Virus record (IMG/VR): IMGVR_UViG_3300009285_003054
Span: 62,001 to 126,000 of that record
Source of the DNA: a virus
Direction: 5' to 3' (one strand)
DNA: 64,000 nt
This document shows positions 43,474 to 52,776 of the stretch, in pieces. Within the stretch, counting starts at the first letter, position 1; each line of letters opens with the position of its first letter. The translations under genes were made by a program, and so were the position numbers. The notes under the pieces were generated by a model. The model ran no database searches. It saw nothing but the letters and a program-made list of their open reading frames with translations, and had not been told where the DNA came from.

Positions 43474-44529
43474 CTAAGGGTGGATGGTTACTTCTCTCCG
43501 AGCCAATACTTCGGGGTGGGAATGTCCACTACCAGCAACTTCCCGCTGCCTGGTGGATACTACCTGGATCTCTACATTCCCAGGTCGAATCCCACGCAGG
43601 CATATACACCTCCCAGATTTGACCAAAGTAGCCACCCGATGATCAGAAACAATCACTTTCCAATCTCCCGGGAGAGTTGTCGGATTTCCTGCTGGATCAA
43701 ATAGTGAGTATTCACCTATCCGACCCATTTGTAGTCGACCTGATCCAGAGATAGAGGGGAGAATTGATTCCGATGCATTCACAGCAGTAGCCATTGTTAT
43801 AGGGGAGATCACACCCCCACGTAGGGAGCTATTAGACTCCATCGCTATCTCGATAGATGTAGATGTGGTCCACTTCTGATCGATCGGATCATCTGGCACC
43901 GCCTCTTTGGTCAGTGCCCCAAATGAGTTCTCTAGCGGAAGGGTAATTTGATATGTGGAATCACCCTCCGAACACACCAAATGATTACCTCCTCCGAGTC
44001 TGCGGAGGGGGGATCCGAGGATTTCGGATACCAACAATGCCAGATCCCCACACGTCCCCTCGTCATTGGCTCCAATGATAATATCAATGTTGATTGTAAG
44101 GGAGAGTGTCAGATCGTAATCTGCCAATAGCTTCCCTAGTCTCCTTCCACCCTGCAGGTCCCCCAACCCTGCTGGTCGATTCCGAAAACCACCGTCTACT
44201 AACAGAATAGCCGGTTGTCGTTCGGGGAGGGTCTTCATCATGCGTGCAACTTGCACCCTTCGCTGTGTAGGGTCCCCCGTTTCCCATGAGAACCCGGTCT
44301 CCACGTGGATATTCCTCTGTGCCGGGCGATTGAGTACAAAAGTTGCTGCTCGTGGTGAGTAACGTTCCAGCAGTATTCTCCGCGCAGTGTCTGGGGTAAG
44401 CCAGAGCTGGATGTACCGCTGGATTGCTGCTTTTGCAACATTGACCTCCCGCCCCCGTGGATTCTGAGCAACTGCTTCTGCAGTAGACACTGAGCGCCGA
44501 GTGTAATAGAATCCATCATCAGGTGTCAT
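43474..44529 (-). CDS. Probable virion protein, 351 aa
   Basis: ATG 44529 overlaps the upstream TAA (TAATG). The 351-residue product has a helical N-terminal 110 residues and then a Gly-rich mixed section (NIDIIIGANDEGTCGDLALL). A beta-rich C-terminal half follows (PSISGSGRLQMGRIGEYSLF, then an Ig-like tail). There is no MIDAS or other enzymatic motif, so it is not a VWA partner for the MoxR ATPase. A structural role is inferred from composition. Confidence 0.45.
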   Translation of the reverse strand: MTPDDGFYYTRRSVSTAEAVAQNPRGREVNVAKAAIQRYIQLWLTPDTARRILLERYSPRAATFVLNRPAQRNIHVETGFSWETGDPTQRRVQVARMMKTLPERQPAILLVDGGFRNRPAGLGDLQGGRRLGKLLADYDLTLSLTINIDIIIGANDEGTCGDLALLVSEILGSPLRRLGGGNHLVCSEGDSTYQITLPLENSFGALTKEAVPDDPIDQKWTTSTSIEIAMESNSSLRGGVISPITMATAVNASESILPSISGSGRLQMGRIGEYSLFDPAGNPTTLPGDWKVIVSDHRVATLVKSGRCICLRGIRPGNVEIQVVSTRQREVAGSGHSHPEVLARREVTIHP

Positions 44530-44819
44530 TACATAGCTCCAATTCTTCCGAAGAAGCCCAATGCTTCTTCAATAAATTCCTTGAGCCTGTCATCATCGAT
44601 CAGGCTGTTACCTACCTCTCGGGTAAAGACTACATCCGAAAGGTAGGTCTCGTGTATTGCAACTCTAACTTTTCTGTCAGCCGCACCCATTGAGACAACG
44701 CCTAAGCGAGAGTCAGTAACTACTCGAAAGATTGTCCCGTCAAATTCAACGAAGACATTCCCATCTACCCCCGGACAATCGGTGTAGGCCCAGGTAACAT
44801 GGGTACTTCGGGGTGGCAT
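44529..44819 (-). CDS. Small hypothetical protein, 96 aa
   Basis: GGAAG precedes ATG 44819. The 96-residue product has a beta-rich first half (DGTIFRVVTDSRLGVVSMG) and a helical end. No family is recognised. It is coupled to the 351-residue gene by TAATG and starts 81 bases after the next upstream gene, in a gap with a possible promoter. Confidence 0.45.
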   Translation of the reverse strand: MPPRSTHVTWAYTDCPGVDGNVFVEFDGTIFRVVTDSRLGVVSMGAADRKVRVAIHETYLSDVVFTREVGNSLIDDDRLKEFIEEALGFFGRIGAM

Positions 44820-44853
44820 ATATGCTACTTCCTAGAGAGAACCTGAAGGGTGT

Positions 44854-44885
44854 ATAATAGCGGTGTGTATGTGTGAGTTTGACAA
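44854..44885 (-). promoter_or_regulatory. Weak promoter candidate
   Basis: On the minus strand TTGTCA (44880-44885) and TATTAT (44854-44859) flank a 20-base spacer, longer than ideal. The -10 lies 35 bases before ATG 44819. It is kept as a weak candidate because it falls in a clear intergenic gap. Confidence 0.3.
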
Positions 44886-44900
44886 CCACTGGTGTGTGTT

Positions 44901-45158
44901 TTATTCCACCACATTCTGATCGGCGGGTATACTGCGGCATATACGCACTGGATATACGGGGTGGTTCATGCGCATAGTATATGTCCCGTAAGCTTTACCG
45001 TGTGATATGGATCCCTTGGACGGGACATTAGTGCTGTAATCCTCCTTTGTGGCACGAAATGCTGCTGCAATACCCCGTGCTAGCAGATTGAACACAGTCA
45101 ATACATCCGACCATGTATCTACGTCTTTGATCTCAATTACCACCGTCTTCAATCCCAT
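44901..45158 (-). CDS. Small hypothetical protein, 85 aa
   Basis: The start ATG 45158 has GAGG five bases ahead, and a GTG two codons upstream is in frame. It follows the gyrA stop at once, so it is coupled to gyrA. The product begins MGLKTVVIEIKDVDTWSDVL, has a helical centre and ends in an acidic tail. No family is recognised. Confidence 0.5.
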   Translation of the reverse strand: MGLKTVVIEIKDVDTWSDVLTVFNLLARGIAAAFRATKEDYSTNVPSKGSISHGKAYGTYTMRMNHPVYPVRICRSIPADQNVVE

Positions 45159-45160
45159 AC

Positions 45161-47413
45161 TCACCTCAGAATATAACAGGTTGATAGTCCGTCACTCTTT
45201 ACCCAAGACCCCACATCCACTCCGGCGAGGATCATCTTCTTACCAGATATAGTGGATACATAGTTCTTCTTTCCGACGACGAACACCACACTACTCCCCG
45301 GATTTACATCCTCCGGGGATATCCTCCCTACCCCGTTGGCCACTAGAAAGCCACCCTTTGGAACCACATAGACCAGAGGGGACTTTCGGGTACCCTTGAG
45401 CAGCTTCCTCCCTTGGCTGTTAGGTCTTTTGGTACCCAATGCAGATACCAATATAGATTCCCACTTCCCGCCACTCCTGGCGAACGCATACACTGTATCC
45501 GAATCTTGACACCCCCATGCACCAATCAACTCTGACTCAACGTCCATAGCCAGCGGTCTATACTCGGGACTCTTGGGTGGGTGTTCAACACATCCTATAT
45601 TTCCCGAACTGTCCATTACCATTAGCACAGGGAGACTTCCCTGGATCGTGCCTACTACATTTCGATATGCCGTGGCGCCCTGTGTCAGATACACCGATTT
45701 GAGGGTGTATGCGTCTCCAGATGCCTCAATCACAGTCACCGAGTCTTCTGCGGGGGTTAGGAAACCTTCAGGGAATTTCCCGCCTCTAGTAGGCAATGCA
45801 TCATATCCACGCAGAAAACCCTTTGCAGTCATGTGCCAGTACCCTGTAGCTGGCCCGCTGGGTAACTCCAGTTCGGGTACCTCATAAGCCAACACGGTGG
45901 GTACCCATTTCTTGGATAACGCTGCAAAGTCTTTCTGAATCCTTCTAATGTGATGCAGAATCACCGCGTCAATATCAAGAAGATCACTTTTGATCCGCCT
46001 GAGCTCCAGCAGGATTTCACGGATCGTTTCCTGCTGCTTACCCACACCCAATCGATCCATCGACCGGATCTTTTGCTCCAGCAGGTACTCTACTTGGTCA
46101 TCGGCGAGGGTAGTTTCTTTCCCGCCCCACCGGAATTTGATTTGGGCCTGAATCTCGCGTTTCTTTTCCTCCATGGGTTTTTTGGAACCCATGATCTTCC
46201 CGAGGATCTCTGCATTGCTAGCAGCTGCCAGCTTAGCCTGCTCCCGGTGTAGCTTCTCTCTCAACTGTGTCCGTTCCAGCTGGAGCATGACCGTTTCGAC
46301 ATCCCGCCGCCAATCTAACCAGGACCGCAAATAAGTCAACAAGTTCACGTGTTGAAAGGTGGGGGACCCATCAACGGTGTTGACAACATCGACTACGTTC
46401 CAGGAGTATGCCTTGAATGTCCGAAGTGCTGGGAGAATTCGATCCTCTACCACCCCTGGGTTCTTAAAGAGGACTGTAATCCGCGGCCCATCTTCATCCG
46501 ATTCATTGTTGAAGGCGATGATTTTCTTCTCTGCCTCCAGCGTCTCCAGTAGAGAGACAAATCCGGCTGGGTTGAATCCGGGGGCATAGCTAGTCACCAC
46601 CAGTTCGTGGCTGTCCTTGCCACGTGCAATATGGTGACTGCACATGTATCGGATGGTACCTTTCCCTTCGGAATACATGTCCAGAAGGTCTTCTTTTGGG
46701 GAGATCATATAAGAATGGCCATAGTCAGGACCCCCTAAGTGTCTAACAGCACCCTTGACTGTAGCGTTGTCTCCTTTCTGCAGGACGTACTCGGCGCACT
46801 TCAACACCTGGGGTAATCCATGCGCGGGGATCTCAGTAGCCGCACCCACAGCCACACCTGATGCTCCGAAAAGTAGAAGCATTGGTAGACGGGTAGGAAT
46901 GACTTGAGGTTCCTGGAACTCACCCGAGAAATTGGGTTCCATAGGTGCCACATTGATACACTCAAAATGGACCTCACCTATTTTGGAAAGGCGCACTTCT
47001 GTATACCGCATTGCAGCAGGTGGGTATAATGCTCGAGGAAATCCACCAAAGTTCCCCTGTGGGGATATCGGCGAGAACGGATGAGATCCATCTGGCGTGA
47101 TAGCCATGGGCTCCGGGTTAACCATGCGCACGAGAGCATCATATAGGCTCTGGTCTCCATGCGGATGGAAACGCGCCATGACATCACCAACGATAGCCGC
47201 ACTCTTCTTGTAGTTCCCTGTGGAGCGGATTCCCCGCTCCCACATAGAGTACAGTAATCGACGCTGAACAGGCTTCAACCCATCATGGATCTCTGGGATA
47301 GCCCTATCTTCAAGGGTGTAGATACCGTACCCGCGATACTTATCTGCTGCATAATCCTCTGCGGCTATAGTGTCACCGTTGGCAGTATCGTGCTTCTTAT
47401 GCTTCTGTTTCAT
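45161..47413 (-). CDS. gyrA: DNA gyrase/topoisomerase IV subunit A
   Basis: GGAAGG four bases before ATG 47413 (MKQKHKKHD) sets the start. The 750-residue protein has the type IIA breakage-reunion domain: DGLKPVQRRLLYSM (44-57), RFHPHGDQSLYDALVRM (81-97) and catalytic Tyr137 in AAMRYTEVRL, next to Arg136. C-terminal beta-propeller repeats follow. Together with the GyrB-like gene it would supercoil or decatenate phage DNA. The residue equivalent to Ser83 of E. coli GyrA is Gln88. Whether it is gyrase or topo IV in activity cannot be told from sequence; no clear GyrA-box was identified by eye. Confidence 0.93.
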   Translation of the reverse strand: MKQKHKKHDTANGDTIAAEDYAADKYRGYGIYTLEDRAIPEIHDGLKPVQRRLLYSMWERGIRSTGNYKKSAAIVGDVMARFHPHGDQSLYDALVRMVNPEPMAITPDGSHPFSPISPQGNFGGFPRALYPPAAMRYTEVRLSKIGEVHFECINVAPMEPNFSGEFQEPQVIPTRLPMLLLFGASGVAVGAATEIPAHGLPQVLKCAEYVLQKGDNATVKGAVRHLGGPDYGHSYMISPKEDLLDMYSEGKGTIRYMCSHHIARGKDSHELVVTSYAPGFNPAGFVSLLETLEAEKKIIAFNNESDEDGPRITVLFKNPGVVEDRILPALRTFKAYSWNVVDVVNTVDGSPTFQHVNLLTYLRSWLDWRRDVETVMLQLERTQLREKLHREQAKLAAASNAEILGKIMGSKKPMEEKKREIQAQIKFRWGGKETTLADDQVEYLLEQKIRSMDRLGVGKQQETIREILLELRRIKSDLLDIDAVILHHIRRIQKDFAALSKKWVPTVLAYEVPELELPSGPATGYWHMTAKGFLRGYDALPTRGGKFPEGFLTPAEDSVTVIEASGDAYTLKSVYLTQGATAYRNVVGTIQGSLPVLMVMDSSGNIGCVEHPPKSPEYRPLAMDVESELIGAWGCQDSDTVYAFARSGGKWESILVSALGTKRPNSQGRKLLKGTRKSPLVYVVPKGGFLVANGVGRISPEDVNPGSSVVFVVGKKNYVSTISGKKMILAGVDVGSWVKSDGLSTCYILR

Positions 47414-47505
47414 GCGACCTTCCGATGAAAGAAAACTACGCACAGGATTACATTCAAAAGACTATGGTCAAGTCGATTGTGTATAAACAGATGACTTCTA
47501 GTGGT

Positions 47506-47513
47506 CTTTAGAG
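47506..47513 (-). promoter_or_regulatory. CTCTAAAG motif upstream of gyrA
   Basis: The octamer lies 93 bases before the gyrA start in the gap after the 391-residue gene. It has no obvious -10-like hexamer at the spacing seen at the other copies. The promoter role is inferred from recurrence. Confidence 0.35.
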
Positions 47514-47560
47514 GATTTGATGATGTGCTGTAGCGGGGGTATGCTGGGTCGCAGTGGGTG

Positions 47561-48736
47561 TCAGATGTCGATGTCGTCCAGATCGTCAGCGGAGTAGCTT
47601 GGCGGCTGCAGGTCATACACATTGGCATCACTTGTCCCCTCCGGAGGATTCCATCCGTCCTGGGACATCGCTCTCCTGACAGTCACTATCAGATCACCCC
47701 TCTCGTGTCCTTGGCGGATCGCCTCGGGGATGAAAATAGGCAGTGCACTGAACTGATCGGAGTCTGGATCGTCACTAAGCCCTTCTCGATCGGAAAACTC
47801 TTTGGGGGATGTGAGCCACTTCCAAAGTGAACCGATTGCTTTCCGGTCTGCGGGAGCTCCCGGGTTGTAACAACTGATTCCGCTTCTGGGGGCATCAGAA
47901 AAGACCCCCAGAATCCCACCTATTCGGTCGGTGACCTCATGGGAGAACAAGATGTACTTGCGGAACCCGAACTTCTTCTTTCCCCCAGCCCTCATGATGA
48001 TGATCCTTCGAGAGAAGATGATCGCCTGGGAGGAAATGCCGTACATCGAGAAGCCATCTTGCATCTGGTGCAAGATGTGTGTGGCTTGATCTGTGCTTTC
48101 CTGATTCTGGCGAGCAATCATCTCGGCGATGGTTTCCACCTCCCGTTGCCTTGAGAAGATCTGATGAATCGGGAAGTTCTGCGGATACTCATCATTTCTC
48201 GGAGTTAACTCGGAACTCCGATCCTGCGATTCTTCCTGGGAGGCATCATCCCCACTTGGAGCATCCCCACTTGGAGATTGAGGAAGATCCCCCACCGCAA
48301 CCAGCTCGATGCGGGGGCGCAGAGGATCTGTGGGGATGGCGGTATCTTCGTTCGCCATGGAGGTAGCAGCATCATTGGGATTTTGCACGCTTAGCATCAG
48401 CTCCAGGACAGCTTGTTTGAAGTCATCGATATCAGTCTCCGATGAGCATTCTTGGATAATCTCGGATATGGTCGAGTCATCCAGCGTACATGTACACCCA
48501 CCCATGGTCGCATACAGCGCTTTCGCATCGGACAAAGCGAATGGGAATGAACCTTTTTCTCCCGCCATGGGGATGTCATCATCCTGATCGGTATCGATCT
48601 CATCGTCATCGTCTTCAGCATCCCCCTCAGTCTCCGGCACGACGGGACCTTTCATCTTTTTGACCATGTGCTTGTCGTCCATCCTCGGAATATCCTGCCG
48701 TACACCTGGCAGACTTCCCCTGTTCTTCTTTGACAT
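47561..48736 (-). CDS. Acidic hypothetical protein, 391 aa
   Basis: GGCGGAAATC precedes ATG 48736. The 391-residue protein is very acidic. It has a basic N-terminal 30 residues, an Asp/Glu stretch (DAEDDDDEIDTDQDDD, about 38-53), a Ser/Glu/Asp-rich disordered middle, and a folded C-terminal half with a basic segment (MRAGGKKKFGFRKY). It lies between gyrB and gyrA. A gyrase partner or a DNA-mimic would fit but is not supported by any motif. Confidence 0.5.
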   Translation of the reverse strand: MSKKNRGSLPGVRQDIPRMDDKHMVKKMKGPVVPETEGDAEDDDDEIDTDQDDDIPMAGEKGSFPFALSDAKALYATMGGCTCTLDDSTISEIIQECSSETDIDDFKQAVLELMLSVQNPNDAATSMANEDTAIPTDPLRPRIELVAVGDLPQSPSGDAPSGDDASQEESQDRSSELTPRNDEYPQNFPIHQIFSRQREVETIAEMIARQNQESTDQATHILHQMQDGFSMYGISSQAIIFSRRIIIMRAGGKKKFGFRKYILFSHEVTDRIGGILGVFSDAPRSGISCYNPGAPADRKAIGSLWKWLTSPKEFSDREGLSDDPDSDQFSALPIFIPEAIRQGHERGDLIVTVRRAMSQDGWNPPEGTSDANVYDLQPPSYSADDLDDIDI

Positions 48737-48839
48737 GATTTCCGCCCTCTTATTAGTTATTAGATTGCTGTGTTACGAAACGCACAAGGCGCTCATCTAC
48801 TAGTGACAAGAAGCCTTTAGGGGATTAGGAAAAACACCG

Positions 48840-50786
48840 TTATGTCAACCCTAGTAGGTCTTTGCGGAACCCTACGTCACTCCCTAACAGGTTGGCAACG
48901 TACTGTAAGGAGTTTCGATCCCCTTGGACCCGCACCAATCTTCGAGTTTTGGGCTCCATGGAAGTTTCCGCCAATTCGGCGGGTTGCATCTCCCCTAACC
49001 CCTTTATCCGAGTCACGGTAAGCTTACCGTGATATCCGCGTTCCCCCGCAAGTGTATTGACCGACTCCAGGGTATCCCCGAAGACCCGCCCCCGTGGCCA
49101 CTTTGCAGAAAATAGGGGTGGGAGACTAATCCACAAGCGACCGTCCTCCACAAAAGGTAGCATATATCGGAGAAAAAATCCCAAGAGTAGGGTAGAGATA
49201 TGACCTCCATCTTGGTCGGCATCAGCCATTATGATGGCCTTGCCTACCCTTGATTTGGATGGATCACATGTCTCTCCATGGTTTTCCAGATCATGCCCTG
49301 CCCCAATGGACCGAACTATGGCCCCATACTCCTCGTTGTCGAAGATCTTGGCTATTCGAGTAAGCCCTTCCTGAATCGGGTTCGGTGGTTTACCCTTCAG
49401 GGGGAGGATCTCTTGAAAGAGCACCCCACGAGCGTTGCGTGCTCGTGCTCTCACTGCATTGCCCCCTGCGGATGCGCCTTCTACAATGAACAGCTCTCGT
49501 TCTTCTTTGGTGCATCGTAGAGCGGTGGTGAGCTTACTGGGGAGCCCAGTCCTTCCCGTTTTCACATCTGCATAGGCTGCTTGAGTAGCCACACTTTTTG
49601 CGGTCTTGTATGCTTTCCTTGCTTCCGCCATGCGTACTGCTCTATCCACCAGAGCAGCAACCACAGTCCCATTGGCAGCAGCCCATTTCCCGAGGTGGGT
49701 ACTGAAGATCGTATCAGCCATTCCTGCGCATTCTGGGTTGTTGAGCCTGTTCTTTGCCTGCCCTTCAAAATGAGGCTCGCGCAGCATCACATGTGTGGCT
49801 ACCCGCAATCCTTCCCGGAAATCATCCCCAGTGACTCCGTCAGATTTGCAGTAGTCCGCCATGATTCGAGTAATCGCCCGCTTGGCTCCGGTTATGTGGG
49901 TGCCACCATCTTTCACGGGGATCATGTTGACCCACGAAAACCACTGCTCCTCGTCCCCATCTGTCCACCAGATGGCTACGTCCAATGCCTCTGAGTCGGG
50001 TCTGGGGGTGTCCATTAACTGAAACTTGCGGTCCACGAACTTTCCATGTACTCGGAAGGAAATGGGCGCGTCCAGCACCGGCTTTTCCTTCCTTCCTAAT
50101 CTTGTCCGGAGATACCCAGCCAAGCCTTCTTTGGATGTCAAGGTTGTGACACTTCCGTTGATATCCAGGGTTACCTTAAGCCCTGGACAAAGATATGAAA
50201 CCGAAGTAAGCCGCTCGCGCAAGATATCCGGGTCAAATGTAGTCTTCCCGAAGATGCTCCTGTCAGGGTGGAAAGTGACAGTAGTCCCGGAGTCTTTGGA
50301 CTTCCCAACCTTTCGAGTGGGATCCACCACCTTCCCCTTCCCAAACCCCACTTGGTAGAGCAGTCTACCTCTAACAGTGGTTACCACCATCCGATCGGAG
50401 AGTGCGCATGTGGCTTTCGCCCCAACACCATGAAGCCCCCCCGATATGGCGTAAGCCTGCTTCCCGAACTTACCCCCCATCATAGTTCGAGTGAAGATCC
50501 CCTCAATAGTGGGTTTCCCTGTTTGTGGATGCTTCTCCACTGGGACACCCCGTCCGTCATCAGACACTGTAACCTCTTGCTTCGTAGTGTTCAGTGTCAC
50601 CCCCAACGTTTTGCAGTGTCCTGCGAGGTATTCATCTACGGCGTTGTCGATTAGTTCCCACACCAGGTGGTGGAGTCCGGACTTGCCCGTATCGGGGACA
50701 TACATCCCTGGACGGGACCGGATGTGTGTCACCCCATCCATTGCTTGGATAGATGACGCATCATATGTAGACACTGTCTTTGCCAC
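48840..50786 (-). CDS. gyrB: DNA gyrase/topoisomerase IV subunit B
   Basis: AGGAG six bases before GTG 50786 is the start signal. The 648-residue protein has the GHKL ATPase domain with catalytic Glu44 in WELIDNAVDE, DGRGVPVE (77-84) and GGLHGVGAKATC (116-127). It also has the TOPRIM domain, with Glu436 in IVEGASAGGNA and the D-x-D pair in ADADQDGGH (521-529). At 648 residues it lacks the insertion of E. coli GyrB, as in Gram-positive GyrB or ParE. It pairs with the GyrA-like gene two genes downstream. Confidence 0.95.
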   Translation of the reverse strand: MAKTVSTYDASSIQAMDGVTHIRSRPGMYVPDTGKSGLHHLVWELIDNAVDEYLAGHCKTLGVTLNTTKQEVTVSDDGRGVPVEKHPQTGKPTIEGIFTRTMMGGKFGKQAYAISGGLHGVGAKATCALSDRMVVTTVRGRLLYQVGFGKGKVVDPTRKVGKSKDSGTTVTFHPDRSIFGKTTFDPDILRERLTSVSYLCPGLKVTLDINGSVTTLTSKEGLAGYLRTRLGRKEKPVLDAPISFRVHGKFVDRKFQLMDTPRPDSEALDVAIWWTDGDEEQWFSWVNMIPVKDGGTHITGAKRAITRIMADYCKSDGVTGDDFREGLRVATHVMLREPHFEGQAKNRLNNPECAGMADTIFSTHLGKWAAANGTVVAALVDRAVRMAEARKAYKTAKSVATQAAYADVKTGRTGLPSKLTTALRCTKEERELFIVEGASAGGNAVRARARNARGVLFQEILPLKGKPPNPIQEGLTRIAKIFDNEEYGAIVRSIGAGHDLENHGETCDPSKSRVGKAIIMADADQDGGHISTLLLGFFLRYMLPFVEDGRLWISLPPLFSAKWPRGRVFGDTLESVNTLAGERGYHGKLTVTRIKGLGEMQPAELAETSMEPKTRRLVRVQGDRNSLQYVANLLGSDVGFRKDLLGLT

Positions 50787-50829
50787 GCATAGCTCCTATG
50801 TAATGTCCGCTGATATTAGCTTGTGCGCT

Positions 50830-50837
50830 CTTTAGAG
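50830..50837 (-). promoter_or_regulatory. CTCTAAAG motif upstream of gyrB
   Basis: CTCTAAAG lies 44 bases before the gyrB start, followed after 11 bases by TAATAT. It is also part of a palindromic CTCTAAAGAG. It is one of the two best-formed copies of the recurrent motif. Confidence 0.4.
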
Positions 50838-50868
50838 GAACCAGATAAGGTGCAAGCAACGGCTTTGG

Positions 50869-52086
50869 TTAGTACACCACCGTTATACAAAAGTCAAACT
50901 GCTCTGAAGCGGAGATACCCTGTGGTGGAATAGTAATTCGCATTTGGTGGTGGTTACTTACATTAGGTTCGGACGTGCACCAATGCACCAATGCAGTATG
51001 CAGTATCCCTACTATTTCACCAGGATGGAACGTTCGTTTAAACAGTGTTTTGTAGGAGGTAGTCGTAGGGTATACAGTATAACACACAAGAGGATTTGCA
51101 GCTGACAGTAACTCAAGCATAGTGAATCGAAAACTCACACCTTTTGGGTACGCCCCTCTAATAACAGAATCCTTGTGATCGAGAAAAATCTCCTTTATTA
51201 TTCGAGCTATGTCATCTAAACTACAGGCGGATTCTGATTCCCCAGACTCTAGCTGGGTATGTACAGGCTGCTTCACACTTGGTATTGGTAGTCGGGTAGT
51301 GTCTCTACCAATTTCTACAGAAATCTCATGCTTGTTATCGATATCTGAAAAGGTCGTGGTTCTGCTAGGCAAAAGCACATCGGTGTGCAAATCACATATA
51401 CATGGAGGAAATACTAATTTGCCAATGTGTCCGTTCAGTATTTTCTTCAAATCAGTTTGCGGGTCAAGATACTGTGCTAGCTTACCTCCGATTACACTTC
51501 CCCAGAGATCCCTAGACAGATGTACTACCACTTCTGATGGGTTATCCTGCGTCCCGGATATATACTGGATTAGATTTGCACATTCAATAAAAACTTGGCT
51601 AGTCAATCGATTTCTCTTGATTACACGCCCTGACTCGTGTGTGCGACATGTTCCCGGAGGATCCTCTCTTTGAACTGACTCCACACCATCTACAGTAGTA
51701 TGTGCTATATTATGTGCGGATCCTAAGCTATCCGCTAATACAGATAACACAGCTTGCATCTGCATTGCTTTGGTTGAGTAATTTGGATTCTCTACAATAT
51801 TTGGATTCTCTACAATATAGGGATCCAGGATTGACACGACTGCAATCCCCATATAGACCCATTTCAACCGCACATCCTGGGGAAGTTGTTTCCACTCGGG
51901 ACAATCCTCACCGAGGAAATTCTTCCCCCGATTGACTCCCGCTGAATTATAGATGGCATATAGCATTTGTCCGACATCGCTGTCATCGGACCCTCCGGAA
52001 TCGTATCCGGTTGCGTAACAGCATTTTGGAAGGTGCTGCGCATTCTGTGTAGTTTGTCCGACTAGTGATTCATTCAATTTGGCCAT
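50869..52086 (-). CDS. Hypothetical protein, 405 aa
   Basis: AAGGAAA seven bases before ATG 52086 (MAKLNESLVG) is preferred to the ATG nine codons upstream. The 405-residue product is of mixed composition, with scattered Cys (CCYATGYDSGGSDDSD near 20-35; PPCICDLH near 235) but no regular metal motif. It contains an in-frame duplication IVENPNIVENPN near residue 95. No family is recognised. It starts 42 bases after the metalloprotease gene. Confidence 0.5.
   Translation of the reverse strand: MAKLNESLVGQTTQNAQHLPKCCYATGYDSGGSDDSDVGQMLYAIYNSAGVNRGKNFLGEDCPEWKQLPQDVRLKWVYMGIAVVSILDPYIVENPNIVENPNYSTKAMQMQAVLSVLADSLGSAHNIAHTTVDGVESVQREDPPGTCRTHESGRVIKRNRLTSQVFIECANLIQYISGTQDNPSEVVVHLSRDLWGSVIGGKLAQYLDPQTDLKKILNGHIGKLVFPPCICDLHTDVLLPSRTTTFSDIDNKHEISVEIGRDTTRLPIPSVKQPVHTQLESGESESACSLDDIARIIKEIFLDHKDSVIRGAYPKGVSFRFTMLELLSAANPLVCYTVYPTTTSYKTLFKRTFHPGEIVGILHTALVHWCTSEPNVSNHHQMRITIPPQGISASEQFDFCITVVY
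51781..51816. repeat. 18-bp in-frame tandem duplication
   Basis: ATTTGGATTCTCTACAAT is repeated exactly twice, encoding IVENPN twice in the 405-residue protein. It is in frame, so the protein is intact. It belongs to the set of short tandem duplications in this window. Confidence 0.9.
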
Positions 52087-52128
52087 GACAGATTTCCTTT
52101 TCGACTCCCCCATTTCAGTCCATCGGAT

Positions 52129-52731
52129 TCAACGCAAGTAACCTAGCTGGTGTAATTCTTTACGTCGATTATTTGGTATGGTTCTCGGACCAAAGAAGCA
52201 TGCGGCAAAAATCTCAGCAGCATACTCGTCTACATTGACCAACGACCGTCGAGACGGGATGAACGAGTTGTACCACTTTTGACCATGAGCCTGCCATACG
52301 GTTATAAGAGATACAGTAGCCACACGTTCCATGGCCTGCCTGTACAAGTTTTCGAAGACACTGAATTTACTTGATGTCAAGACGTGAGACGCAACAATAT
52401 GCCCAATTTCGTGTACCAAGACACGCTCGTCAACCGCACCCATTGCCACAAACGGACGATCATGACGAGAAAACGCGGACCATTCTCCGCGATGAGCATT
52501 GTCGTCGGTTCGTGTGAAACCTATCTGAAAAGTAATCTTCGGAAGCTTTAGCCGCATTCTTGATGTGATTGCCTGTAGTGTTTGATCAATCAGGTTCACT
52601 GCCAACCAAAACTCCGCCGGAGTAAAATCACCCAATCCACTGGCCGGCATGAATGCTCTAAAGGTAGATTTATCGATTTGGCAATCCTGTGTGACGTTGG
52701 TATAGGATGTTCCAATTGTAGCACTACGCAT
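52129..52731 (-). CDS. Zinc metalloprotease-like protein (HExxH), 200 aa
   Basis: GGAG seven bases before ATG 52731 (MRSATIGTSY) sets the start. The 200-residue protein has HEIGH at 107-111 (VLVHEIGHIVASH). A downstream acidic segment VDEYAAEIF (168-176) can supply the third zinc ligand. It resembles small ImmA/IrrE- or M78-like minigluzincins rather than large secreted proteases. Such phage proteins may cleave regulators. It is distinct from the 41015-41869 peptidase. Confidence 0.7.
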   Translation of the reverse strand: MRSATIGTSYTNVTQDCQIDKSTFRAFMPASGLGDFTPAEFWLAVNLIDQTLQAITSRMRLKLPKITFQIGFTRTDDNAHRGEWSAFSRHDRPFVAMGAVDERVLVHEIGHIVASHVLTSSKFSVFENLYRQAMERVATVSLITVWQAHGQKWYNSFIPSRRSLVNVDEYAAEIFAACFFGPRTIPNNRRKELHQLGYLR

Positions 52732-52776
52732 GTACATACTCCATCTCAAATGAATGACTGAATGAGCATTGCCGCG

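Noticed and set aside
43474-44529. VWA-domain partner for the MoxR ATPase
   Set aside because: The DxSxS MIDAS motif is absent and the fold pattern looks structural.
44529-44819. HExxH-like motif in the 96-residue protein
   Set aside because: The segment reads IHETYLSD; the second His needed for zinc binding is missing.
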